Assembly: GCA_963790075.1 (NCBI GenBank)
Contig: CAWBNG010000001.1
Coordinates: 1 to 64,000 of the forward strand
Reading direction: 5' to 3'
Origin: CAYOUV01 sp963790075
Lineage (GTDB): Bacteria > Chloroflexota > Anaerolineae > Anaerolineales > Villigracilaceae
DNA: 64,000 nt
Shown here: positions 7,343 through 15,030 of the stretch, piece by piece
How the letters are laid out: each line of letters opens with the position of its first letter
Numbering within the stretch: position 1 is the first letter of the stretch
Made by a program: the position numbers and the translations under genes
The notes under the pieces: model-generated
The model's database searches: none
The model's input: only the letters and a program-made list of their open reading frames with translations
What the model was told of the DNA's origin: nothing

Positions 7343-8575
7343 TTAAACCTCGATTGTAATTGTTGTCGTGTGTTCTTCGGCGATTGTGAACGATTTTTTT
7401 GTTCTGCCGTAAATCAATTCGTAATCTCCCAAAAAACCGGCGAATTGGATTTCACCATTGTTATCTGTCATGAGTTTAATGGGTGTTATCCACCATTCTC
7501 CTTTAATCAATTTTTTAAGCTCTTCGTAAGCCGGTTTGCTGGAACCGTCCCGGCGAATCAAACCTGCAGGTGCATTGAGCCAGCCTCCATCGGAGAGGTC
7601 CCACCAGGTAATGCCCTCCACTAATGGATGCCCAAAGAGAGTTTTGTAATGCAAAATCGCTTCTTCAACCTGGCGGGTTTCCCCTTCGGTTGTGGTGGGC
7701 CAGTCATTAACTTGATAATCGTTAAGGTCCACAATCTCTGGTGGCATTAGATGGCCTGAGACAAGGGTTGTTTCCGTAAAGTGGATGGGTAAATTAAAAC
7801 GTGTGAATTGACCCAAAACCTTCAAGGTTTTTTCTACGCCCCAATACCCCTGGTGCATGTGAGACTGGATACCAATAGCGTCGATCTTGATACCTGCCTC
7901 GAGGCAGGCTTCTACCAGAACGTCATAAGCACATGAAACATCGAAGTCATTGATCAGCAAGGTCGCTGAAGGGTTTTCAGCACGCGCCGCACCGAACATG
8001 GTTTTAACCATTTTGATACGGCCGACTTCTTTGCAGATGCGGGTGATGCCATTGTCGTATTTGTCGAAGATGGGCATGATGACTGCTTCATTGATCACAT
8101 CCCACATGTCGATCAGTCCGCGAAAGTCCGCCACGTCACGATGAATGCGGTCGATTTGCGCTTGGAGAATTTCAGTATTGCTCATAGAAAGGAGCCAGTC
8201 GGCGGTGAGAGTGTGCCAGCAAAGTGGATGACCCTTTGCAATCATGTCGTGGTCAAGGCACCAACGAGCAGCTTTCTTCACTTTTTCTGTAATGGGTTGG
8301 CCCTTTTGTGGCTCGAAGCCTGCCCAGTAGAAGGGAAGTGTGGCAGCGTTGAACAGCTCCCTGATCTTTTCCGCCCGCTGTTCGGCACGTTCCTTTTCCT
8401 CCCCGACATAGTTGCCGCTTGTCAGTGGAATAAGATCAAATGCTGCGGTACCGAACAGGAACTTGTGATTGGTTTGTTCGATAGTCACCTCTTGGTTTGC
8501 CAATGGAGCGCCATCCGCTTTCAGGATGGTGAACCTCACATTCCTAATTCGGTTCTTTTTAATGTCGTTGTTCAT
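7343..8575 (-). CDS. GH10 endo-1,4-beta-xylanase, cytoplasmic type
   Basis: This 410-residue protein begins at an ATG at 8575 preceded by an AGGAGA ribosome site; the frame is open further upstream, but without homology. A short beta-rich N-terminal segment (about 8-50) leads into the GH10 barrel (about 60-355). The acid/base glutamate is E163 in MWDVINEA and the nucleophile is E268 in IHFTETT; other family motifs are GHPLCWHTL, GIQSHMHQG and EGITWWDLSDGGW. A small beta domain ends the protein. There is no signal peptide, so it should cut imported xylo-oligosaccharides inside the cell rather than polymeric xylan outside. It is transcribed away from the LacI gene and importer operon that belong to the same pathway. 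Confidence 0.93.
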   Translation of the reverse strand: MNNDIKKNRIRNVRFTILKADGAPLANQEVTIEQTNHKFLFGTAAFDLIPLTSGNYVGEEKERAEQRAEKIRELFNAATLPFYWAGFEPQKGQPITEKVKKAARWCLDHDMIAKGHPLCWHTLTADWLLSMSNTEILQAQIDRIHRDVADFRGLIDMWDVINEAVIMPIFDKYDNGITRICKEVGRIKMVKTMFGAARAENPSATLLINDFDVSCAYDVLVEACLEAGIKIDAIGIQSHMHQGYWGVEKTLKVLGQFTRFNLPIHFTETTLVSGHLMPPEIVDLNDYQVNDWPTTTEGETRQVEEAILHYKTLFGHPLVEGITWWDLSDGGWLNAPAGLIRRDGSSKPAYEELKKLIKGEWWITPIKLMTDNNGEIQFAGFLGDYELIYGRTKKSFTIAEEHTTTITIEV

Positions 8576-8688
8576 GGTTAATCTCCTGTTCGGGCGATGA
8601 AAGGATTCATCGAAATTCGATCGTTTGTCGGTATGTGTGAAACGATGTGGGATCAGGAAAATATTTCCACGGTCTTTCATCCAAACGC

Positions 8689-9030
8689 CTAAAGGCCTAT
8701 CGTTTGGAGGGTGCCATCTTCGTTGTGGATCAATTTGTTGACTTTCAGGTTGCGCTTGTAAGTCACGCCGCCCGAGAGTGTGCTGCCGAGATAGAAGAGA
8801 TACCACTTGCCTTGAATCTCAACGATGGAGGGATGGGTAGCCCAACCAAGGACGGGATTGAAGTGTAACCTTTGAATGTGAAAAGCCTTGTTGGGCTCGT
8901 GCCTTTGGCATAAGCAATATGGCGTGTGTCGCCAGCGGAATAAGAGAGGTAATGGATATCTTCTTCAACCGATCCATAGAGGCGATTTTTCGTGACACAC
9001 TCCAGACCATAAATGAATTTCTTAAAAATA
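8689..9030 (-). pseudogene. GH43 glycosidase C-terminal remnant
   Basis: Two adjacent minus-strand frames carry the end of a GH43 five-bladed propeller (beta-xylosidase/arabinofuranosidase family). First come DIHYLSYSAGDTRHIAYAKG and RLFTFKG. After a one-base frame change near 8866 come NPVLGWATHPSIVEIQGKWY, LFYLGSTLSGGVTYKRN and VNKLIHNEDGT, then a TAG at 8689-8691. The first 200 or more residues, including the catalytic Asp and Glu, are missing: the sequence runs straight into the LacI promoter region. The fragment therefore cannot be active. It lies between the xylanase and the regulator, where a partner xylosidase gene would be expected, and is best read as the scar of a deletion. Confidence 0.65.
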
Positions 9031-9031
9031 G

Positions 9032-9062
9032 TTGACTTTTCACAACGGATATGTAATAATAT
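9032..9062 (+). promoter_or_regulatory. promoter of the LacI-family regulator gene
   Basis: TTGACT at 9032-9037 is a good -35 box. TAATAA at 9054-9059 or TAATAT at 9057-9062 serves as -10 box, giving spacers of 16 or 19 bases. The palindromic operators start within ten bases of the -10 box, placing them over the transcription start. Confidence 0.6.
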
Positions 9063-9065
9063 TTT

Positions 9066-9091
9066 CGGTAACGTTACCGGCAACGTTACCG
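9066..9091. promoter_or_regulatory. tandem LacI-family operators
   Basis: A perfect 14-bp palindrome CGGTAACGTTACCG (9066-9079) is followed, overlapping by two bases, by CGGCAACGTTACCG (9078-9091), which has one mismatch. The centres are 12 bp apart. NNNAACGTTNNN palindromes are the classic LacI-family operator form. The pair covers the likely start point of the regulator gene and ends 28 bases before its ATG, so autorepression is expected. No further copy was found in the window. Confidence 0.75.
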
Positions 9092-9119
9092 AATTCTACC
9101 ACTTTTTACGAGAATTGAG

Positions 9120-10139
9120 ATGCGGAAGAACAAACAATCGGTGAAAATTCAGGATGTCGCGAAGACCGCAGGGGTATCTGTTTCAACGGTTTCGCGGGTT
9201 CTGAACGGCAAGGTAGATGTATCCAGCGAAACGCAGAAACGTGTCCGCTCTGTAATCGATGAGTTGGGGTATACGACAAATCTTGCTGCAAGAAGTATGC
9301 GCAGCTTTAAGAAGAATTTGGTTGGGCTGATCATGCCCGACATCGCTTATCCATTTGCTTTTGAAGTGATGAGAGGGGTCAACCAGGCAATTGCGGAATC
9401 CGAGTTTGATCTATTACTATATACAACCGGCGATGTTCGGAAGAGTGGCAGAGCCTCTCACGAACAAAAATATGTTTCCCTGCTCAATAACTCCATAACA
9501 GATGGCACTATCATTGTTGCACCCGTAACAGGGGAGTTTTCAACAGACGCGCCTATTGTGTCCATTGACCCGTTGATGAGTAATCCTAATTACCCCTCCG
9601 TTCATGCAACGAACTATCATGGAGCAATGGACGCCATGAATTACCTACTCAGTTTGGGTCATAAGCGCATTGGTTTTATCAGTGGACGTGCTGAACTGGA
9701 AAGTTCAACACGGCGCTTGAGAGGGTATCGCGATGCGCTCGAACAGGCGGGGATACCCATAGACGAAAGCCTGATCGCCTCCGGCGATTACACTACGGAA
9801 ACCGGGGTCAAATGCGCAAGAGCGCTACTTTCACTCAGCAACCTCCCCACAGCCATCTTTGCTTCCAACGACCAGACCGCTATGGGCGTCTTCCAAGTTG
9901 CTCAGGAACTTGGTCTGCGCATCCCGGAGGATTTATCCGTGGTAGGTTTCGATAACATATTGGAATCCAAATATATGCAATTGACTACTGTGGATCAGTT
10001 CATCTATGAGATGGGCTTTGTCGCGACACAAATGCTCATCAAGCTAATCAATGGTGAGACGCTTGATTCCCAAACCTACAAGATGCAAACCCGGCTTGTC
10101 ATCCGTAATTCATGCGAGGTTTTCCCTGGAAACGCATAA
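9120..10139 (+). CDS. LacI-family transcriptional regulator of the xylan locus
   Basis: This 339-residue repressor has an N-terminal helix-turn-helix KIQDVAKTAGVSVSTVSRVL with hinge helix region LAARSMRSFKKNL, then a periplasmic-binding-protein-like effector domain (VGLIMPDIAYPFAFEVMRG, HKRIGFISGRAELESSTRR, PTAIFASNDQTAMGVFQVA, LSVVGFDN). Length and order are standard for LacI/GalR proteins. It faces away from the xylanase gene and leads into the importer operon. The tandem AACGTT palindromes just upstream are its likely operators. By context the inducer is xylose, xylobiose or a related sugar; this is inference. Confidence 0.93.
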   Translation: MRKNKQSVKIQDVAKTAGVSVSTVSRVLNGKVDVSSETQKRVRSVIDELGYTTNLAARSMRSFKKNLVGLIMPDIAYPFAFEVMRGVNQAIAESEFDLLLYTTGDVRKSGRASHEQKYVSLLNNSITDGTIIVAPVTGEFSTDAPIVSIDPLMSNPNYPSVHATNYHGAMDAMNYLLSLGHKRIGFISGRAELESSTRRLRGYRDALEQAGIPIDESLIASGDYTTETGVKCARALLSLSNLPTAIFASNDQTAMGVFQVAQELGLRIPEDLSVVGFDNILESKYMQLTTVDQFIYEMGFVATQMLIKLINGETLDSQTYKMQTRLVIRNSCEVFPGNA

Positions 10140-10275
10140 ATGGCTGGGTCAGACCGGTAGTGGAATCAATTTCATGGGATTTTCTAATGAAAAAGGAGGT
10201 GAGAAAACAATCATTTCAAAACAAAATGCAGGCCTTCTCTTCGCCCTTGGACAGACAGAAGGAAGACCTGCGCAC

Positions 10276-10300
10276 TTGTGTGGAGGATTCCTCCGCACAA
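10276..10300 (+). other. leader hairpin before the substrate-binding protein gene
   Basis: TTGTGTGGAG / CTCCGCACAA form a 10-bp stem (one G-T pair) with a 5-base loop in the 198-base gap between the LacI gene and the binding-protein gene. No T run follows, so it is not a standard terminator; it may stabilise or attenuate the message. The rest of the gap contains an AAAGGAGG-like sequence near 10192 without a long reading frame. Confidence 0.45.
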
Positions 10301-10337
10301 CCTTAGTATAACCTACGAAAAACAAAAAGGAGAAGAA

Positions 10338-11687
10338 ATGTCTCGCAAGATTTATCCGATATTGAGCTTTTTGCTCGTTGTCTCTTTTGCGCTGGCTGCG
10401 TGTGGCACACCTACACCCGAAGCGCCGCCAACAGCCCCCGCCCAACCCACCCAACCGGTTGCCGTCGAACCTACGGCGACGGAAGCGATGGCTGAGCCAG
10501 TCACCATTACCTGGTGGCATATCTCAACCAAGGATCCAGGGCTGTCGGACTGGCAAAAGATGGCCGATGATTATATGGCTGCGCACCCGAACGTCACCAT
10601 CGAGATCACTGTCCTCGAAAATGAAGCTTTCAAGACCAAACTAACAACCGTAATGCAATCTGGCGATCCTCCGGATATCTTCCAGAGCTGGGGCGGCGGT
10701 ACGTTTGACCAACAGATTGATGCTGGACTGCTAAAGGACATCACCGCGGATTTGAACGCCGACCCTGCATGGCGCGATAGCTTTGCCCCCGGTGCTTTGG
10801 GTGTATACAGCTATCAGGGCAAGTACTACGGCGTACCGTGGGATATGGGCATGGTCGGTTTCTGGTACAACAAAGACCTCTTCCAGCAGGCCGGTATTGA
10901 CGCAACCCCCACTACCTGGGTGGAATTCCTCGATGTTGTGAAGAAACTCAAGGCCGCTGGCATCACCCCACTCTCCATCGGTGAGGGAGACAAATGGCCC
11001 GGTATGCACTTCTGGAACTATCTCGCCACCCGTCTCTGCGGACAGGCTGGTTTCGAAGCTGTCATGAATGGCACGGGTTCCTTCACGGATTCTTGCTTTG
11101 TCGAAGCTGGCGCGAAACTTCAGGAATTACTCGCCCTTGAGCCTTTCCAGGACGGTTTCCTTGGCGCGACCCATGATGAAATGCAGGCGACCTTCGGCAA
11201 TGGCAAGGCTGCCATGGAACTGTCGGGGCAATGGGCTCCTTCCGTAGAGGCTGCCAACAGTGCTGACCAGATAGGTGTAGCCAACCTTGGGCTGTTCGGC
11301 TTCCCATCTGTCGCTGGCGGTGCGGGTAATGCCAGCGATGTCGTCGGCGGCGGCAACGGCTTTGCGATTGGCAAGAATGCTCCCCCGGAAGCCGTTGACT
11401 TTGTCAAATACCTGACCAGCGTGGAGAACCAGACGATTATCGCCGAACATGGCACGGGCATCCCGGTGGTTAAAGGTGCCGAGGTAGGCCTGACTGATCC
11501 CAATATGCTCAAGGTCCAGCAACTCTTTGCTGCCGCGAAGTACTTCCAACTGTACTACGATCAGTTCCTGCCCCCTGCCACAGGTTCAGTCCTCAACGAT
11601 TCCTTGCAAGGCCTTTACGCTGGCACAGCCACACCCGAACAAGTGGTACAGCAGGTCCAAGATTCTTTTACGCAGGAATCGAAATAA
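10338..11687 (+). CDS. ABC transporter sugar-binding lipoprotein (family 1)
   Basis: This 449-residue secreted lipoprotein has a signal peptide with lipobox ALAAC (lipid-modified Cys22), a Thr/Pro/Ala-rich spacer to about residue 50, then a family 1 solute-binding fold (VTITWWHISTKDPG, TVMQSGDPPDIFQSWGGGT, GVPWDMGMVGFWYNKDLFQ, LSGQWAP, KYLTSVENQ). This family binds oligosaccharides. The start at 10338 is chosen because AAAAGGAGAAGAA precedes it and the signal peptide begins there. Two inner-membrane permease genes follow. The locus context points to xylo-oligosaccharides. The ATPase subunit is not encoded nearby; such importers often share a common MsiK/MalK-type ATPase encoded elsewhere. Confidence 0.94.
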   Translation: MSRKIYPILSFLLVVSFALAACGTPTPEAPPTAPAQPTQPVAVEPTATEAMAEPVTITWWHISTKDPGLSDWQKMADDYMAAHPNVTIEITVLENEAFKTKLTTVMQSGDPPDIFQSWGGGTFDQQIDAGLLKDITADLNADPAWRDSFAPGALGVYSYQGKYYGVPWDMGMVGFWYNKDLFQQAGIDATPTTWVEFLDVVKKLKAAGITPLSIGEGDKWPGMHFWNYLATRLCGQAGFEAVMNGTGSFTDSCFVEAGAKLQELLALEPFQDGFLGATHDEMQATFGNGKAAMELSGQWAPSVEAANSADQIGVANLGLFGFPSVAGGAGNASDVVGGGNGFAIGKNAPPEAVDFVKYLTSVENQTIIAEHGTGIPVVKGAEVGLTDPNMLKVQQLFAAAKYFQLYYDQFLPPATGSVLNDSLQGLYAGTATPEQVVQQVQDSFTQESK

Positions 11688-11745
11688 CTTTGTAAAACAA
11701 CTTGGGAAGATAATTAGAGAGACTTCCGAAGTCTGTAGTCGAAAA

Positions 11746-11788
11746 GCGGGCTTCGGAAACCCTTCCAAAAAAGGTTTCCGAAGCCCGC
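11746..11788 (+). other. strong intercistronic hairpin after the binding-protein gene
   Basis: A perfect 16-bp stem (GCGGGCTTCGGAAACC and its complement) with an 11-base loop lies between the binding-protein stop and the first permease start. On plus it is followed by A residues, not T, so it should not stop plus-strand transcription. Hairpins here commonly protect the binding-protein message and keep it more abundant than the permease message. A small GACTTCCGAAGTC palindrome lies just upstream at 11721-11733. Confidence 0.7.
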
Positions 11789-11805
11789 AAAAAAAGAGGC
11801 CCTTG

Positions 11806-12750
11806 ATGCAACAATTTCCTGCCATTCCAGACATCATGAAATTAAAGCATGTGTCGGGGGCACCTCGTCGTCTCCAGGACACTGTGCTCATCGGCCTGTT
11901 CCTGCTGCCTGCTCTTATTCTCTTTCTGCTTTTTGTCATCTATCCGATTTTTCGCTCGATTTATTTCAGCATGTTCGACTGGAACGGCCTGGGACCTGCG
12001 GTAGATTTCGTAGGGCTGCAGAATTTCCAGAAAATCCTCACTGATAAAGTCTTTCTAAAGGCGATTTGGAACGTACTTCTGATCATCGTGTTCTCAGTGG
12101 GATTGCAGTTGCCCTTAGCGTTGGCATTGGCGGTGTTGGTAGGACGTGACCTGCCGGGGCGCGGCATTTTCCGCACCATTTTTTTCATGCCCTACGTTCT
12201 CGCCGAAGTCAATGTCGCCATCATGTTCATGCTGCTCTACAATCCCGACCCGGAGCGCGGTCTGCTCAACGGGCTCGTCGTTGCCTTGGGCGCCAAGCCC
12301 GTGGGTTGGTTGAGCGATCCAAATATAGTTTTGCTGTCCATCTTCTTTGCTCTGACGTGGAAATTCTTCGGCTTCCATATGCTGTTGTATTTAGCAGGGC
12401 TCCAAAACATACCCTCAGAACTTGAAGAAGCCGCGCGCATCGATGGCGCAAATAGCTTTCAGAATTTCTTCTATATCACGCTGCCTTTGCTGGGCAGCAC
12501 GATCCGTACCTCAGTTTATTTATCTGTACTTGGTTGTATCCAACAGTTCATCTTAGTCTGGATCATGACCAAAGGGGGACCGGTCAACGCCAGTGAGATG
12601 CTGGCGACATACATGTACCGCTTCGGCTTCGTACGTTTCCAACTGGGGTATGGTTCTGCAGTGGCGATTTATATGTTCATCTTATGCCTGATCTTTTCTC
12701 TGATTTACCGGCGCCTGACGCGCCAACCCGATTACCTGACCGGCCTTTAG
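11806..12750 (+). CDS. ABC sugar transporter permease 1 (MalF-type)
   Basis: This inner-membrane permease of 314 residues has six predicted helices. It begins at an ATG at 11806 behind AAGAGG; an ATG at 11836 is possible. Motifs are LIGLFLLPALILFLLFVIYP (helix 1), WNVLLIIVFSVGLQLPLALA, and the EAA loop EEAARIDGANSFQNFFYITL PLL, where binding-protein-dependent permeases contact the ATPase. It forms a heterodimer with the next gene product, 13 bases downstream. The frame continues upstream into the binding-protein gene, but that part is not homologous. Confidence 0.93.
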   Translation: MQQFPAIPDIMKLKHVSGAPRRLQDTVLIGLFLLPALILFLLFVIYPIFRSIYFSMFDWNGLGPAVDFVGLQNFQKILTDKVFLKAIWNVLLIIVFSVGLQLPLALALAVLVGRDLPGRGIFRTIFFMPYVLAEVNVAIMFMLLYNPDPERGLLNGLVVALGAKPVGWLSDPNIVLLSIFFALTWKFFGFHMLLYLAGLQNIPSELEEAARIDGANSFQNFFYITLPLLGSTIRTSVYLSVLGCIQQFILVWIMTKGGPVNASEMLATYMYRFGFVRFQLGYGSAVAIYMFILCLIFSLIYRRLTRQPDYLTGL

Positions 12751-12763
12751 AAAGGATCTCCCC

Positions 12764-13633
12764 ATGCCATCCGCTCACCCAATCCCGCGCTGGGCACAAA
12801 AATTCCTGAGGAGGTTCTTTCAATATCTTGTCCTTGCCATAGTTGTATTGGTTATCTTTACGCCACTCGTGATCTTGATCTTTGGCAGCCTCAAGACGAC
12901 TGGCGAAATGTATTCACACCCTTACACAATCCCTAACCCGCCGCATTGGGATAATCTCATAGGGATCTTGAGTACGCTCGCGTTCTGGCGCATGCTAAGG
13001 AATAGTATGATCGTGATGTTTGCAGCTACAGCCGGCATGGTTTTCGTTTGCGGTCTGGCTGCCTTCGTTTTTGCACGCCTGAAGTTCCGGGGCAAAGATT
13101 TGATTTTCAACTTCTTCACTATGGGCTTGATGTTCCCCATCACTGTTGCGATTTTGCCTGTCTATTTTGTACTGCGCCAAATGACTGATATGGGCATACA
13201 TTTGATTGACAGTCTCCTGGGGGTGATCCTGGTGCAGATCGCGTTCAACATATCTGGCAACATCCTGATTCTGCGCGGTTTCTTCACCGCCATCCCGGCC
13301 GAATTGCAGGATGCTGCGTACATCGACGGCTGCAATAACTTTGATTTCTTCTGGCGCATACTGCTCCCCCTGGCAAAGCCTGCTCTGGCGGCCGTCGCGG
13401 CATTGACGATGATCGCCAGTTGGAACGATTTGCTTACCCCGCTGGTCGTCTTGAACAGTGACAAACTCTGGACTCTGCCGTTAGGTACCATGCAGTTTCA
13501 GGGTCAATATGGACAGGATTTGGCCTTGGTCTCGGCGTTTGTGGTTTTAGCTTCTATCCCGACCGTTGTCTTCTATATATTTGCGGAGAGACAAATCGTA
13601 TCTGGCTTGACCGCTGGCGCCATTAAAGGTTGA
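12764..13633 (+). CDS. ABC sugar transporter permease 2 (MalG-type)
   Basis: This 289-residue permease has an N-terminal helix LVLAIVVLVIFTPLVILIFG, five further helices and the EAA-type loop AELQDAAYIDGCNNFDFFWR. It ends with the family's usual short cytoplasmic tail (VSGLTAGAIKG). The ATG at 12764 follows AAAGGAT. With the permease upstream and the lipoprotein it makes a complete importer apart from the ATPase. The xylose isomerase gene begins 81 bases later. Confidence 0.94.
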   Translation: MPSAHPIPRWAQKFLRRFFQYLVLAIVVLVIFTPLVILIFGSLKTTGEMYSHPYTIPNPPHWDNLIGILSTLAFWRMLRNSMIVMFAATAGMVFVCGLAAFVFARLKFRGKDLIFNFFTMGLMFPITVAILPVYFVLRQMTDMGIHLIDSLLGVILVQIAFNISGNILILRGFFTAIPAELQDAAYIDGCNNFDFFWRILLPLAKPALAAVAALTMIASWNDLLTPLVVLNSDKLWTLPLGTMQFQGQYGQDLALVSAFVVLASIPTVVFYIFAERQIVSGLTAGAIKG

Positions 13634-13714
13634 TCGACTGGTACGTACGAGCCTACCACCCAACTCTGCTGCACGTCAAAGGAAACTTCAAAATCTATCT
13701 TCAAGGATAATTCC

Positions 13715-14884
13715 ATGTCTGATTACAATCCCAAACCTGAACACAAATTCACCTTCGGCCTCTGGACCGTTGGCAATATTGGTCGCGACCCATTCGGGAG
13801 TCCGGTAAGGGAAGCCAAGTCACCCGTAGAACTCGTCCATTTACTTGCGGAAGTCGGGGCGTGGGGCGTTAACTTCCATGATAACGACCTCGTCCCCATC
13901 GACGCGACTCCTGCGGAACGAGACCGCATCGTTCGGGATTTCAAGGCTGCTCTCTCCGAAACTGGCCTTGTCGTCCCGATGGCGACGACCAACCTGTTCG
14001 CAGATCCGGTTTTCAAGGACGGCGCATTTACCGCCAACGATCCAAAGGTGCGCGCTTACGCCCTGCAGAAGACAATGAACGCAATCGATCTGGGTGTTGA
14101 GCTCGACGCAAAGGTTTATGTCTTCTGGGGAGGGCGTGAGGGAACAGAGACCGATGCGTCGAAGGATCCGCTTACGTCTATCAAACGCTCGCGTGAAGCG
14201 ATGAACTTCCTGTGCGACTATGTGCTTGACAAAAAATACGATTTGAAGTTTGCTCTGGAAGCCAAGCCCAACGAACCGCGCGGGGACATCTACAACGCTA
14301 CTACCGGCCACATGCTGGCGTTTATCGAAACGCTTGACCATCCCGAAATGGTCGGCGTAAACCCCGAAGTGGCACACGAACACATGGCCGGGCTTAATTT
14401 CGTGCACGGCGTTGCGCAAGCGTTGGAGGCGGGAAAATTGATCCACATCGACCTGAACGACCAGGCCTTCGGCCGTTACGACCAGGATTTCCGCTTTGGC
14501 ACAGTGAATCTGAAAAGTGCGTTCTTCCTCGTGAAACTGTTGGAGGACAATGGCTACAGTGGCAGCCGTCACTTCGATGCGCATGCCTATCGCACCGAGG
14601 ATTACGAAGGCGTCAAAGATTTTGCGCGCGGCTGTATGCGGACGTACATGATACTGAAAGAAAAGGCCGCTCAATGGAATGCCGATAAAGAGATTCAAGA
14701 ACTGGTTGCCGAGATCAACACCGACGATGGTTCGATGGGCCAATACTTCGGGAAATACAGTTCCGAGAAAGCAAATGCGCTGAAAGCCGAAAACTTCGAC
14801 CGTTCCGCATTGGCTGGACGTGGTCTCAGATATGAACGTCTCGACCAGCTGACCGTCGAACTGTTGTTAGGTGTGCGTTCATGA
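13715..14884 (+). CDS. xylA: xylose isomerase
   Basis: D-xylose to D-xylulose isomerase of 389 residues, the short (class I, actinobacterial-type) form rather than the 440-residue E. coli type. Catalytic and metal residues are visible: H55 and D58 in FHDND, W at 138 in VFWGGREG, E182 and K184 in LEAKPNEPRGD, the E/H pair in NPEVAHEHMAG, the aspartates in HIDLNDQAFGRYDQDFRFG, and D in SRHFDAHAYR. It is shifted by one residue from the Streptomyces numbering. The ATG follows AAGGATAATTCC. It is the first dedicated pentose step in the cell and lies directly after the importer genes. Confidence 0.97.
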   Translation: MSDYNPKPEHKFTFGLWTVGNIGRDPFGSPVREAKSPVELVHLLAEVGAWGVNFHDNDLVPIDATPAERDRIVRDFKAALSETGLVVPMATTNLFADPVFKDGAFTANDPKVRAYALQKTMNAIDLGVELDAKVYVFWGGREGTETDASKDPLTSIKRSREAMNFLCDYVLDKKYDLKFALEAKPNEPRGDIYNATTGHMLAFIETLDHPEMVGVNPEVAHEHMAGLNFVHGVAQALEAGKLIHIDLNDQAFGRYDQDFRFGTVNLKSAFFLVKLLEDNGYSGSRHFDAHAYRTEDYEGVKDFARGCMRTYMILKEKAAQWNADKEIQELVAEINTDDGSMGQYFGKYSSEKANALKAENFDRSALAGRGLRYERLDQLTVELLLGVRS

Positions 14885-14888
14885 CATA

Positions 14889-14923
14889 CCAAGCGTGCCT
14901 GCACTATGAGCAGGCACGCTTGG
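14889..14923 (+). other. intercistronic hairpin after xylA
   Basis: A perfect 14-bp stem CCAAGCGTGCCTGC / GCAGGCACGCTTGG with a 7-base loop begins four bases after the xylA stop codon. No T run follows on plus, and only a weak one would follow on minus. It may define the 3' end of a processed xylA message. The remaining 100 bases to the GH3 gene hold no other clear signal. Confidence 0.6.
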
Positions 14924-15030
14924 GCAGCCCGCCAGGATGGCGAAGGGGCTTCTTATGAGACAACGAGAAGTCGGATTGCCTTCAGCGTGATTTACTAATT
15001 TACTTAAAAAACTAGGGACAAAGAACATAT

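Noticed and set aside
11746..11788. Terminator splitting binding-protein and permease genes
   Set aside because: The stem is strong, but A residues rather than T follow on plus, and the downstream genes belong to the same importer, so full termination is unlikely.
13841..14743. Open 300-codon minus-strand frame opposite xylA
   Set aside because: The plus strand encodes a complete xylose isomerase with all catalytic residues; the opposite frame is a by-product of its codon use and shows no domain.
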